From NCBI GenBank assembly GCA_036971715.1, contig JAVHJL010000002.1:1272501-1336500 (forward strand): a DNA stretch of 64,000 nt, given 5' to 3'. Source of the stretch: Arthrobotrys musiformis (Eukaryota > Ascomycota > Orbiliomycetes > Orbiliales > Orbiliaceae). Positions 1 through 12,623 of this stretch are shown in pieces (position 1 is the stretch's first letter; each line of letters opens with the position of its first letter). Under the pieces are notes generated by a model. The model worked only from the letters and a program-made list of their open reading frames with translations. It was not told where the DNA came from and ran no database searches. Position numbers and translations under genes: made by a program.

Positions 1-3000
1 TCGTCTACGTATTTATAGAAGATAACAATTTTATCATTTTTTAATTTACGATACAAGTCTTGTGATTGTTTGCGTCCGAAATGTGGAGATCGTTCCAGCC
101 TTAACTGTCCGGATGTGCATATGCTGAATCCCATATATATATCTCACTATCAAAAAGTTCCCGCGAGTGAGGCTTGGCCAGGCTAATCGCTCATGCCGGA
201 GCACCGTATCAAGCACGGCTTCTCGGGCGGTGTCAACTGTCGTGAGGCAAAACAATATGGGCTGTACATGTCCTGATTCGAATGAAAGAGGTCAAGATCG
301 AAAGGTCTCAATTCGGGCTGCCCATGAGACATTTCCGTTTTTTCTCAACTTCCATGCATTGCCTTGTATATCAAGCGAGGAAAAGAGTTTACGGTGAGAC
401 CTGTTTTGGACCAATCCGCATTAACGACTGGCTTCGCATAACTGACTTCCATGTTGTACCTTAGGACTCAAAAATTCCAGGGCGAGCTGTTACTGCGCAG
501 CTGCCCTTACGAATCCCATCGCCCCTTGACCCTGCAGGTCCGGAGGCCAAGACCGAACCGTTGGCTGTCGCTTGCTCATCTGAGAAGCTGATGATAGCTG
601 CCATCGACGCTTTGCCATAGGAAGGACTTTGTGCGACAAGCGATTTACCTTAGACTGGTCTAGCCCCACAAATACGGTTTTGACGGTGCGCCCCGTCGCA
701 TTTGAAATTATCGGAATGGGACCTCGATGGCAATTACCAGGGCGTAACGCTGAGTTATCCACTCAAACCACACCTGCTGCCTTGAGTTAGGGAAGCACAC
801 GACAGAGGATCGGTACCTGTGCGATATGACGGTATTCCCCTTGAGGATTACCCCAGGATCCTGCACGACATCCACACCGTATTTTTTATTTGGCCCAGGA
901 TTTCCCAACATGTCGGCTGTCGGGGCATTTCCAGACGCCTAATACGCCAACAGACAATAGTCGAGGAAAATAATTCCGGGTCCATGTCCTGCCTCTAACG
1001 TCTTCGCACTCGCATCCGGGCAATTTCAATAATCCACTTGTCTCTTCAGGTACCTCCTCACCACCCCTGCTGCAACGGCTCGCTCTCTCCGTCCCCCTTC
1101 AACGGCCACATACCCAATCGTTTCAACCAAAGGATGATCAAGAAGAACTCTCAAACATCTGCTATACCGTCTTCAATAATCCGCTCTCATGTATAGAGGG
1201 CTGGAGGTCAGATTAATGTTCCACCTCCAAGCTCGCTAGGCTCCACTATCCCATCATTCGTCCACAAAGACTCCTTCACCCATGACCATTCTCCACAAAT
1301 TCCGTTATTTCCAACCTTTCAAGATTCGATGAAATTGGAGGATACTATATTCAGTCCGTCTTTCTGCAGGAAAAGCTGAAGGGGGACCCACTTTTCCTAG
1401 CTCTCCACAGTTGAGCACACGTTAACCGTGGATCCACCGGCGCTGCAGAAAGCTGAAAACAAGGAAGAAGAAGAAAAAAAACAATCACATCGGCAAAAAA
1501 GGTAAGATGTCAAAAACCCGCAAGATCATATGCTCCTGCACACACCATGCATGTCAATTTTACCAAATAAAACATAAATGTAAAAGAAAAAGGGCACTAT
1601 GCCTCTTTTTATCAAAGACATCAGTTCCCGACCCTTGTCAGATGGCCCTCCACGCCATTCCCTGCTGCAATGCAAGCACGGCTGCAAGGGCCGTCCAATC
1701 AGTAGGGCCTGTCGATACATGCATTAACCTCGTACGCCACCACTCTGTGTAGCCCATTTAAAATTCCGAAGTGTAACTTATGTATGTAAAATGTACCTAG
1801 AATTAGCCCGAGCTAATCCGATGAATCAACAGGATCGAATTTGATCAATTGAACACTAGTACTTCCTATCATTCCCCATCCATCACGCCCCCCCTTCACC
1901 ATTTTGGCACATATTTACCAAGCCTTGCTTAAACCTGGAAAATATACTCCAATGACGGTAGGGGAGAGGGTACCCCACCTATGAGTTGTTCATTGGATTA
2001 TATTTCCGCCATCCACGTCAAAAACTCAGTTTAAGCTACTTTAACGGCCTAGTGTGACTTTTTTATAAAGTACCATTCCTTTTCGAATCTCGTGGAAACC
2101 GGTGCTTGAGTAACCTGCAGTTAAAGGAAACGGGATTGATGGTACCTTACGAACCTGTGCTCATTGTCTACTGATGATCATGATTATGAAACGTAGCTGG
2201 GTGGGCCACTTGCCTCCGCACCATTCCTACGATGCGCTGGCGCTCTTACCGGTACTTGGCTCTTGAATTTCGCCCCCCTCCTCTCCCCCCACGTATGGAT
2301 GCCGTATACCCTGGACCCTCGTAGCCCCAGACACCGATACCGCAGCATACAATGCACAGTGAGAGGAGCTAAAGCTGGAACGAATCATCTAACGAACTTA
2401 CAAATTATCTATCAGATGCAAATCACAGTTTATGAATCCTGCGACTCCAAAAGATCCCAAAATTAAAATTAGATAAAAAAAAAAGGTCAACCTAAAATCC
2501 TCCATATGTACAGATGCAGGAACGTAGCTATAATCCAAACAGTTTATGATAGTCCCCACTTTAAAATTTTAGTTCTAGACCCCGTGTGCACCGGCTATAT
2601 AACTCCAACTAGCTTATAATATAACTGTCTGAAATGTATAATTATAATGTCTCACCGCCTCCGCTTCAGCCTTCACATATAACATACTGCACTCCATTTA
2701 TAAAAAAAGTGATATCTTGGCATTCTGGGATTTCAATGTTGAAGAAAGAATAGTCGAAACACGCCGTTTTTTATAATATTAGTTACCATTCATATAAATT
2801 ATGCGTATTTCATGGCCCCGTGGAGTTTTATATTTCGCCCCAGGTTCACCGGGGTGGTGAAATCCTATGTACCCGTGATCACCGGTACCAACATGTTCTT
2901 TTTGCAAGAATAGTCGAGTGTCTCAAAAGGCATGATGTAATATAAAATGTAACAAAACCCTCCACTGTATGTATACCATAGCCCGTGGAAATATCTTCGA

Positions 3001-4074
3001 CTGCCGAGTAGCCGTGATTGACTTGCTGAGACAGATATTCATTTTGTGACATGATTTCATTGAAACAAGGGGTTTCCGTTAGATATCGTAACAATCGAAG
3101 TTGCGGACCGACTTCTTCTAGTTCTAGATCTATAGAAATGGCTGGCTTTTAGGAGGTTGGTGGTGATGTATTATTAATGAAGAGGTCGTGTGAAACCTTC
3201 AAGGCTTAAGCCCATGCGTATACGGGAGAATATTCTTAGGAAACGGAGATAAAATAATTTTCAAGTTTGTATTAGTATAACCTCGTATGGTTATAGAATC
3301 CTGTGTGTTATGTTAAGTACAGGAAGCAAGTTTGTGACAAGCCGAGACCCTAATGGCATCTTCGATGCCTTGAAAGGAATGAAACACACGTTCGTATTCA
3401 CATGGTCGAGGGTATCGGACAGGTCCGATGTCACAGATGATGCTAAGGGGTGAAGTTTCGAAGAGTGCCACGATTGATAGGACAAAAGTAGCGAGCTACA
3501 GATGCGCTATCGACATCAACCTTGCCACAATCTGACGACGTGGGTTCTATGAAGACAAATACATCCGGTGGAATTTAGAGAGAGGGATGTATAGAAGGTG
3601 TGGGTGGAACAATTATAATTGCACCATCTTGCTAAGACTGGGATCGGGATTTAGAGGGATTAAAGCGGTTTGGTGAGCGGAAGGATATGAAGAAGGAGAA
3701 TGTATGTCTTTTTGCTATCTAGATAGCTATAAAACAAAAGAAAAAGTTCAATCGAAGAAAAGGAGAAGAAAAAACTAGAGGCAGAAAAGAAATAATGACG
3801 ATGAGGTTGTTGGAACATGGCTTCCCAAGAATGAAAAGCCCAAGGGAACCCTTTTACCAATGGACCAAGTAGAATAGAAAGGAAAGAACCAAAGCTATGC
3901 ATAGTCGCAAAGTGTATCGAGGGCATATCGAGGCTGGCTAGCTTCCTGATTGACTAAAAGTCGAAAGTTTAGAAAGTGCCTAAGTACTGATAAAACGAGA
4001 GGAAGTCCACTTACCATATTTCTTTCTCGATTGGTGCCAAAGTTATCACGATGCGGGCTTTTTGGGTGTGGGAA
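1..4074. other. Gene-free stretch at the left edge
   Basis: No open reading frame here has a recognisable domain, and none can be joined to others by convincing splice sites. Two overlapping minus-strand frames at 490-911 (67 and 90 codons) look slightly more protein-like than the rest, but I recognise nothing in them. The stretch also holds AT-rich patches, for example around 2500-2800. It ends at the stop codon of the minus-strand gene at 4075. I see no transposon ends or tandem arrays. Confidence 0.5.
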
Positions 4075-5518
4075 CTAGAGTGCAGTTGTGCTAGAGTTTT
4101 GCTCATCGTCCATTTCTTCGAAAGCGTCCAACAAGAAGCAAAGCTGTTGACAGTTCTTATAGCTCTCCTCCTCCTCAGGAGTGAGTTGCTCTGAGTTCGC
4201 AATTTTAGCCTTTAGAGCTCTCGCTTCGGCTACTTGCTCGTCTGTCCAAGGGAACTGGAGACCGAGGGTCGGCGCAATCTTTGAAGCAATGAAAGAACTC
4301 TGTGGTTCCTCTTCTTGGTTGAAGCGCCTGGACTCGAGGCTAGTTGCTTGATCTGCTTCAACAACAAAATCGTTGCATGCAAATGGTCTCTTAGGGACCC
4401 TGAATGTGGCTAATTCGTCTTCTTCATCGGGAGCTCTCCGCTTTCGCGGATTACCCGTGATTTCAGATAACGGGCCTTTAACGCCGGCCATCCGATCTTT
4501 CGCTTGTCGGAATACGGACGTAACCACTTGCTGTCCTGAGTTTCGAACAGAAGAGATACCACCTGCTCATCGTGTTTTAGTTTAGTTCGGTACAACAATA
4601 ATACTGGTATAGAGGGAGCTTACGGTTGAGATGGTATACGCGAGGCCCCAATAAACGGTCCTGATATGGCTGGAGTTGGCCTTTCTAACTGTTAGTTATC
4701 TAATAGTTTTTGAGATAAATGTCTGGAAGAACTTACTCCATTCAGGGCCTCCGATCTGGTAGTTCATGTTTTTAGCGCAGTTTAAGAGATCGAAGCCTTG
4801 CGTGAAGAACTGCCCTTGGTGGGGGTCTTGTGCACCAATCCGGGTGCCTTCTGCGTCAAGGGTGTTGAAACGGTTTTTGAGGCGATCCCAAGTATACTCA
4901 TGTTGGGCGATGACGGCCCTGTCAATTTTCTCTAGTCGTTTGGCGCGAAGAATCTTAAGATGGTTGGCGGTCTCCCAACTCTCCTGAAATAAGAGCATCG
5001 GCTCCGCATTGTTATTTCCGACGCCTCTGAGGCTCCAGAGGTGGTAGAATCGCTGCGCATGGTTCTTTGCAACAAGGTGTCCTACCAAATTGGAGAGAGT
5101 AGTCATCACACCAATCTCTGGGCAGATTGGGCACGAAAGGATGCCACCGTTGCGAAGCTCGACGATGCTTCCGTCAGGCTCCTTCTTTGTGATCCGTTTG
5201 AACGTACACCCATTGTATGTCCATACAGTATCATTCTCCGTATGATGGTGGGAATCATCATACAGATCGAATGACTCATGAATTGGGGGTTCAGGGGCTA
5301 GATAATGATTACGAGTCAGAAATACAGTCCTGGGGGGCACCGACAGGGTAGGTAGTAGCTTGGGATGCCTCGCAATGGGGGTTAGGGGAGGTGAGAGAGG
5401 TACATCAAGCACAACACTTCATGATTCACCATGCAAAGGGAGCTTGTAGAACAGTCCAAGAGCTGGCCACGAGGCAACGGAGACAATAAGGGAATTGAGA
5501 CTCACCGTTGCTTGACAT
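4075..5518 (-). CDS. Hypothetical protein with a C2H2-like zinc finger
   Basis: I do not recognise the family. My four-exon model is 5506-5518, 4737-5297, 4624-4680 and 4075-4562, giving about 372 residues. The first coding exon is only 13 bases (ATG plus four codons' worth), followed by a 208-base intron. The last three exons join in phase at good GTAAG donors. A C-x2-C (CPIC) followed about 19 residues later by H-x5-H (GHLVAKNH) resembles a single C2H2 finger. An acidic/basic stretch (NPRKRRAPDEEDEL) could be a nuclear localisation signal, and the C-terminus is rich in Glu. A nuclear or nucleic-acid-binding role is inference. The gene is divergent from MSH3, with about 1.0 kb between the two starts. 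The first intron is the least certain part of the model; a different start is possible. Confidence 0.6.
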
Positions 5519-6555
5519 TTTTGAAGGCGTATTGATTTACGCACGATTCTTGAGTGGTTCTTGAGTATATATATTGATGGTGGAGGCGATTGAGCTGTAG
5601 ACTGAGATGAAGGATGGTTGTTTGATGAGAAAAGCGTGGAGGAGCGTGGATGAGTGTGGAGGAGAAGAGGAGAAGAGGAAGAGCGGGGAAGAGCGGGGTA
5701 TCCTTTTTGTAGCTGGCTGCACGTTTCCAATAACGCTGTATTTACGGATGCTTTTCTCTCATAGACGTATGGCGCCGCGGCAACCAGGCCGTGCAATCGA
5801 GACGTCATGCGGCGGAATAGCGCGCTGATTATGGGACTGCGTGATACCTGAGGGAGTGCGTAGTCTTGGGGAGTGCATAGGGCGTAGGAACCACATGTTC
5901 TCTGGATAGGTAATTTTCCAGTATAGAAAAGCCTTCCTAGCATTAAAGCGCCCTGTAAAAGCTTAGAAGACATATAGATATACTCCCTCAGTACCGAACT
6001 TCGGCCAGCTTTGCAGATCTAGTATACGAAACAAGTACCAAAGCGTTTTGATACAAGGCTAAGATATATTTAAGTATATATTCTAAACGCTCTTAAAGCC
6101 TCCTAGAAGATGTTAAGGGTATGCGAAGACCCATTCGTCCCATAAATTCAACGCGGAAACCCTTATTTCCGAAAGAAGCTCAAACGAAAGTTATCGTACT
6201 GTACTGGTGATACAATGGATAATATTCTTCTTTATTTGTAACGTTGACTGATAAGCCTCATTGCGTTTTTGAATCTTAGCAATTAATCGGTTACCGTGTC
6301 AATCTGGAAACTGTTCTATATTTCTGTAAATGTGTTGCTGTGACGTTCGCAATGTTGCATTTTGAAGATCCCGGGCTTGTCCCGGTTGCTTGCCAGTTAG
6401 GCCCGGCCTGGCTCCCGAAGCCCCGGTAGCGACTGAACTAGCTTCACAAACGCATTCAAAACGCGTCTTCCCTGAATGGAATTTCAAGCTTGGTCATAAC
6501 TTGGACTTGGACTCAATCCCCTTCTTTATCATTCTTACCGAAACCGAAGCCGAAA
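5519..6555. promoter_or_regulatory. Divergent intergenic region: zinc-finger gene / MSH3
   Basis: About 1.0 kb lies between the minus-strand start at 5518 and the MSH3 start at 6556, so it must hold both promoters. A minus-strand frame spans part of it (5419-5973), but it is Ser/Pro-rich, has no domain and overlaps the first intron of the zinc-finger gene, so I do not call it a gene. I cannot assign specific operators. Confidence 0.4.
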
Positions 6556-9500
6556 ATGAGTAGTCAACGTTCGATATCTAGCTTTTTCACGCCCGTTGGT
6601 AGGACCAATTCTACTCCGAAATCTAATTCGGATTCTACGTCACAACCGGGGAGCTCGAAGTCCGCTCAAAACTCCAAGGCGAAAGGGTCGACTTCCAAAG
6701 CTACACCCAAAACAACAGCTCAGGGCAAAGCAAAAGCGAAAGTCGCCATAGCCCCTAAATCCAATGACAAAGACGACGAATCCGAGGAGGAAGAGGACGA
6801 AAATGATTTACCACCAACTACATCTTTTTCGAAACGTGTAAGAGCTTTCAGCGTCCAATCAAGTAGTCAGCCTCCAAGCTCGGATTCGGCTGCACCGGCT
6901 CCGAAGCGACTTCGACTTGAGAGGCGCACAGTCGACGACGAAGAGGATGAACAGGCTCAGCTAGGCGAACCGATTCAAGAGGACCAAGAAGATGAGGCCG
7001 AGGAGCCTCTACCACACAAACCTAGCCATGCACTTCCCAAAAAGTCCGGAAAGGGAATAATTACCAATAAGTTCGCATTCTCTTCGAGCCAGCCTGCAGA
7101 TAGCTCGGCACAAGAAGAAGAGGAAGAAATATCACCAGAAGAAGCTTTGAGAAAAAGGAAGAACCATGAGAAGTTTGTTCGAAAGCTTGGCCGCCCTGGG
7201 GCGTTCGAATTTCAACGAAATGAAAATGGCGAAGAAGGAGGCGAGGAGTTGGACGAGGACGAAGAAGAACCTGAAAGAGTCCCTGAGCCGAAGAAGGGTT
7301 CTAAGGCTGCTGCAAAGCGAGGGAAGAAGTTAACACCATTAGAACAACAAGTTGTGGATATTAAAGAAAAGCACTGGGATACGGTACTGGTTGTTGAAGT
7401 TGGATACAAATACAGATTCTTTGGAGAGGATGCAAGGGCAAGGGTACCAATTCAAGACCTAACCGTTATGGTTTGCTAATTTCTACTTAGATTGCTGCTA
7501 ACGTGCTCTCGATTGTTTGTATACCGGGAAGGATGAAGTTCACATATGGTATGGGTCTTGCCGTCGACTAGAAATGTGTATTTTCTAACGATTGAGACAG
7601 ATTCTTCTGAGGCACACCTTGACAAATTTGCATCAGCAAGTATTCCGGTCCACCGGCTTCATGTCCATGTCAAAAGGTACACCTGTGTCTCCTTGTCACC
7701 CTTGTACTCTACTAACCAATCAAAATAGGTTGATAACAGCTGGGTATAAGGTTGGAGTCGTTCGCCAGCTCGAAACTGCTGCGCTAAAGGCCGCCGGCGA
7801 CAATAGAAATGCTCCTTTCGTAAGGAAGCTTACCAATTTATACACCAAGGGCACATACATCGACGATATAGATGGCGTTGATGACCATGACGCTGTCGGG
7901 GCAGGTTCGGGTGGCGCTGCTTCGACGGGCTACCTTCTATGTATCACTGAAAAGCTAGGTGGTGGCATGGGAGCCGATGAAAAAGTTAAAGTCGGTATTC
8001 TCGCCGTCCAGCCATCAACGGGTGACATAATATACGACGAGTTCGATGATGGATTCATGCGAACGGAGATCGAGACAAGGCTGCTGCACAGTAAGTTTTC
8101 CATCCATGGGAGTGCTAGTGCCGAGGCTGACCGTAACAGTCGCTCCGTGTGAGCTGTTGATTCTTGGTGAGCTTTCTAAGGCTACGGATAAACTCGTTAC
8201 GCATCTTGCGGGTAGCACGTATGTAGCTTCGAATATTATGGAGTTTAAGCGATACAGAACTAAATATTTATAGGAATAACGTCTTTGGAGACGGTGTGCG
8301 TGTGGAAAGGGTAGACCGGCCCAAAAATATGCATACTACATCTCCAATCCATGTTTCTCAGTTCTATGCGGATAAACTTAAAACTGATGAAACAGCTCTC
8401 CCTCAAGGTATGTATCTTTTCAAGAACCTTAACCCCCAATCAGCTGTTGACCTGGATGCAGACTTGCTTGATATTGTGAATCAACTACCGGACTTGGTCA
8501 CCATTTGCCTATCGGCAATGATTACACATCTGACGGCCTATGGTCTTGAACATGTTTTCGACCTCACAAAATATTTCAAGAGCTTCAGTGCTCGTTCGCA
8601 TATGTTGCTAAACGGAAATACCCTAAGCAGTCTGGAGATCTATCGAAACCAAACGGACTTTTCAGAGAATGGAAGTTTGTTTTGGACTCTAGATCATACA
8701 TCGACACGCTTTGGGAGAAGGCTACTTAGAAAATGGGTCGGACGGCCATTATTGGACCGCGCTCAACTGGAAGCGCGAATAAGCGCCGTTGAAGAGATGT
8801 TATCCTCGACCTCGGAGAGGACGCAGCAGCTGACGTCATTATTAACAACTATCCGGTACGATCTCGAGAAAGGGCTCATTCGTATCTATTACGGCAAAGT
8901 ACGTACATATACTCTCACCACGTTTTCCTGTTGAATACTAACATAAATCCGAAGGCCACACGCCCAGAAGTTTTTAGTATCCTGAACACGCTTCTGAGAA
9001 TCGCGAAAACATTCAGAAGCGTTGAGAGCCCAGAGCAATGCGGCTATGATTCCTCGTTGATAAACGGGGCGATGGCTTCATTGCCCGAAATACTAGAATC
9101 AGTCGAAGGATATCTAAGCAAATTCAACCACACCGCCGCGACGAAGGATGATAAGTATAGTTTCTTTAAGGAAGTCGACGAATATGATTACATCCTTGAT
9201 TCGAAAATGGCCATAAAGGGAGTTGAGTTTGATCTTCAAGAGCACCTCCCGGAAGCTGCTAAGGCGGTAAAGAAGAAACAGCTGGATTATGTGACGGTTT
9301 CTGGGATCGATTACCTTGTCGAAATCGAAAACTCTGGCATCAAGAACGTCCCAGCATCATGGGTCAAGATCAGCGGAACAAAGAGGGTTTCTAGGTTCCA
9401 CACTCCAGAAGTGCTGAGATTGCTTCGAGAGAGGGACCAAAGGAAGGAAACGCTTGCAAATGATTGTGACCGTGCCTTCAAAGATTTCATGATGCAAATA

Positions 9501-10622
9501 GCAGGCCGTTACCAAGAATACAGAGACGTTGTTCAGAGCCTTGCAACGTTGGACTGCTTGGTTTCGCTAGCCAAAGTAGCTCAATTACCTGGATATTGCA
9601 AACCAACGATTACAGATGACATTGGGATCAAAGTTAAGCAAGGACGACATCCAATGGTCGAGCAGCTTTTGGTCGACGCCTACGTGCCCAATGATATTGA
9701 TTTGGGGGCGAACCAAAAGAGAACACTCTTGGTCACAGGACCAAATATGGGTGGCAAGAGCTCGTATGTGAGGCAGATCGCACTGATAGCTATCATGGCA
9801 CAAATTGGGTCTTATGTGCCTGCTGAATCCGCAGAGATTGGCTTGTTGGATGCGGTATTTACGAGGATGGGAGCGTTCGATAATATGATGACAGGAGAGG
9901 TGGGAATAAGATCGTTGACATGGGTCGCAGAGTTACATTTGCTAACAGGGGATATCTTTTAGTCAACGTTTATGGTGGAGCTTTCGGAAACAAGCGATAT
10001 TCTTAAACAAGCTACCCCGCGATCGCTTGTGATTCTCGATGAATTGGGGCGAGGCACTTCAACCCATGATGGGGTTGCGATAGCATACTCGGTCCTGGAC
10101 TATATGGTTAGTTCCATTAAGGCCATGACGCTCTTCGTCACCCATTATCCGATCTTGGCGCAAATGGAAAAAGCGTATCCAGGGCAGGTGGTGAATGCGC
10201 ATATGAAGTTTGAGGAGGCAACGGATGGTAGTGACGATATCACATTCCTCTACCAAATCGCAGAAGGGACAGCTCATCGATCGTATGGCTTGAATGTGGC
10301 GAAACTCGCAAATGTGCCACAGGCGGTGCTCGACAGTAAGTGTTGCTAAGCTGTTTGTGGAAGGGCTGAAAGCAACGTACTGACCAATAGTGTAGCTGCA
10401 GCCATTAAATCGAAAGAACTGGAGGTGGAGATAAAGGGTCGGGAAACTGCACGATGGTAAGTTGTGGCAAAAAAGCGACGTTTTAATGCCTGTTCAATGC
10501 AACGACTTCTAAATATATGCTAACGATGGAACCTCGTGATCAGGTTTGCGAATATATTGCATGGTAACATAAACACCGAGGATGGATTATTATCGGAGAT
10601 ATCATCATTATCGATATCTTGA
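6556..10622 (+). CDS. msh3: DNA mismatch repair protein MSH3 (MutS homologue)
   Basis: MSH3 pairs with MSH2 as MutS-beta, which recognises insertion/deletion loops in nuclear DNA. My ten-exon model is 6556-7443, 7491-7548, 7601-7676, 7729-8090, 8140-8218, 8274-8898, 8955-9899, 9963-10335, 10396-10456 and 10544-10622. It closes in frame at about 1181 residues, normal for the family. The N-terminus has a PCNA-binding PIP box (QRSISSFF) followed by a long acidic, low-complexity tail typical of MSH3. The mismatch-binding domain follows (YKYRFFGEDAR). The ATPase carries Walker A (TGPNMGGKSS, near residue 957) and Walker B plus the D-loop (LDELGRGTSTHDG, near 1036). I chose the ATG at 6556 because it places the PIP box at the extreme N-terminus; an in-frame ATG at 6490 would add 22 residues. 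MSH3 is separated from MSH6 by its overall sequence and the short region before domain I. Confidence 0.95.
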
Positions 10623-12623
10623 GGTAAGCTGTTTTTCTGCATAATTTTTTTTCTTTCTCCGTGTGCAAATGCGCACTAGCCTCGAATCTAGAATGCACAC
10701 AGACATGGACAATGACAGAGCTATGCTATGCAAGGAATTTTACAAGCCTCAAGCCTCAAAAACTAAGCCCAAGCCTAAGAACCAAAATTTTCCCTTCTGT
10801 CTCGCGAATTCCGTCCGTTCACGTTCCCCACGGTTAAAATTCCCAGAAATTGGACCAAGTCTTTCTGTTTTTGTGTAACGGCTAGGAAGGACTTTCCAAT
10901 GAGGGAGAAGAAATCTGCAGGTACGCACCTGTTTTCGAGCGACGTCACAGCATGCGCGCGAAACAGTAGACTGGCATTTGGGGGCGGAATTTTTCTAAAA
11001 ACAGTACGGTGCCTCCTCAGAGCTCCTGGGCTGGCTGAATGCTAGAACCTTCAACACCGAAGAATCGATCGTCCAGTGGATACAGTAGATGCTGGCCGAA
11101 AAACAGACCGATCCCTCGATTTGTTATTGTGCTCTTTCTTGATGTTTCCTAGCTTCCCAATATTGGCTTTATCCAGAAGCAGGGTTTAAGCTGAGATTTG
11201 GACGTCATTTGCAGATAGCATCGGTAGATCTTGCCGACTTAGCTCGACGGTTGTGATACTAAGATGCATTGGTGTGAAGAAGCCCGCATTTAACCCAACT
11301 ACCCAACCTCCCATGCAAGAAGTCCGTTTCACGAACGCCATCATGGGAAAGAATCATCGATGCAGCAGGCAGGCAGGCATGGCTGATGAACAACACACCA
11401 AACAGCAGCCCAAAAGTTTAAAGTGGCTTGCAAGCATCATCCAGGTTCTTGCGATAAACGGACGACCCCACCGGCAGGATGAGCGACCCAATCAGGGGAC
11501 CTGGCAGGTTCCGTGAGCAGGAAAATAAGACCGGAAGGGCAGCGAAATGCAAGCAGGACCACTATCTTACATCCATCCTGTCTTCCGGGAAGCGGGCAGG
11601 ATGCAGAGACAGAGACAAAGGCAGAGACAGGAAACGACGCGGATAGAGCATGTTGCATGAACCCACCATACACAACATGATATGATACTATGATATGATT
11701 TGATTTGGTTCGGTTCGATTTGGTTGTGTGAGCGAGAGATGACGATATCCAGATCTCGTCTAGCCCGTCCCGATGCCATGATATCAGTCCTATCGAGTCG
11801 AAGCCAGGAAATGTTTTATAAGGTAGCGTGGATGGGGATGAACTGGACATGTCTGTTCCAGCTCCAACCACCTACATGTAAGTACTCGCATAGGACGGAC
11901 ACACTCGCCTCCTTCCTTCTGTCGAATGCGCCTCAATCGTTTCGGTATCGTTTAAGCACTCGTTTGAGATCTAGCTGCCTCCCCTTCTCCTCTGCAAAAC
12001 GGAGCCATTCCATGGGCCACAGCCAGCTGCCCTTTTGCCATACCTCCACCTGTCAGGTTTAATAAGTAGCATTCTGTTTCCCTGTCGGACCCCGTTCCTT
12101 TGGCTCGATTTGATCGATTGTTTGGGTTTCTTGGTTCACTCGTTCGATAACTTTCAACCTTTTTAAGCTCGTGCTGCCGACGTCAAGCTGGTGCTTTACA
12201 GTCGCTGATAGTCAACCCGAATCTTGGGCAATTAATTGTGCATTGCATCGACTAGTCGATTTTATCCTCTTTGCTTGATACTCTCGTTTTAAATTTTTTC
12301 CCTCTTTCATCTGAATCAGTTCTAGTATTATCTTGGAGTGTTTTTTTTTTTTTTTTTTTTTTTTTTTTCCTCCCTCGGTTGGTTGGTTGTTGTTAGCTAT
12401 TACTGGTATTATAATAAAGGAGAAGGAGCAGACTACAATTAACATGCAGGTCCACGCTGCCCGTCCGACCTCCAACTTTTTCTCATACTTCAACTTACAT
12501 TCACAACCTCTCAACTCCCACCAACGACAAGAGCCATACCTTCAATCTCGCCCTCGTACTGTCTCCGTCGACAATGCGATCCTTCGCAAGCATATAGTCC
12601 ATTCGCACGTTCCTTCATCCAAG
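10623..12623. other. Intergenic region upstream of the TBC gene
   Basis: About 2.0 kb contains no supportable gene. The right half (about 11880-12623) is pyrimidine-rich, like a fungal promoter and 5' leader, and includes a run of 28 T at 12341-12368. A minus-strand frame at 11437-11871 (144 codons) has no domain and lies in repetitive sequence, so I reject it. Confidence 0.4.
12341..12368. repeat. Poly-T tract (28 T)
   Basis: An uninterrupted run of T lies about 75 bases before the upstream candidate ATG (12444) of the TBC gene. Poly(dA:dT) tracts often mark nucleosome-depleted fungal promoters, so this probably belongs to that promoter. Its exact length could be affected by sequencing error. 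Confidence 0.9.

Noticed and set aside
6490..6555. Upstream in-frame ATG for MSH3
   Set aside because: It would add 22 Thr/Trp/Pro-rich residues before the PIP box. MSH3 proteins usually begin close to that motif. It remains a possible alternative start.
11437..11871. Minus-strand frame of 144 codons
   Set aside because: Low-complexity sequence with no domain, situated in the probable upstream region of the TBC gene.
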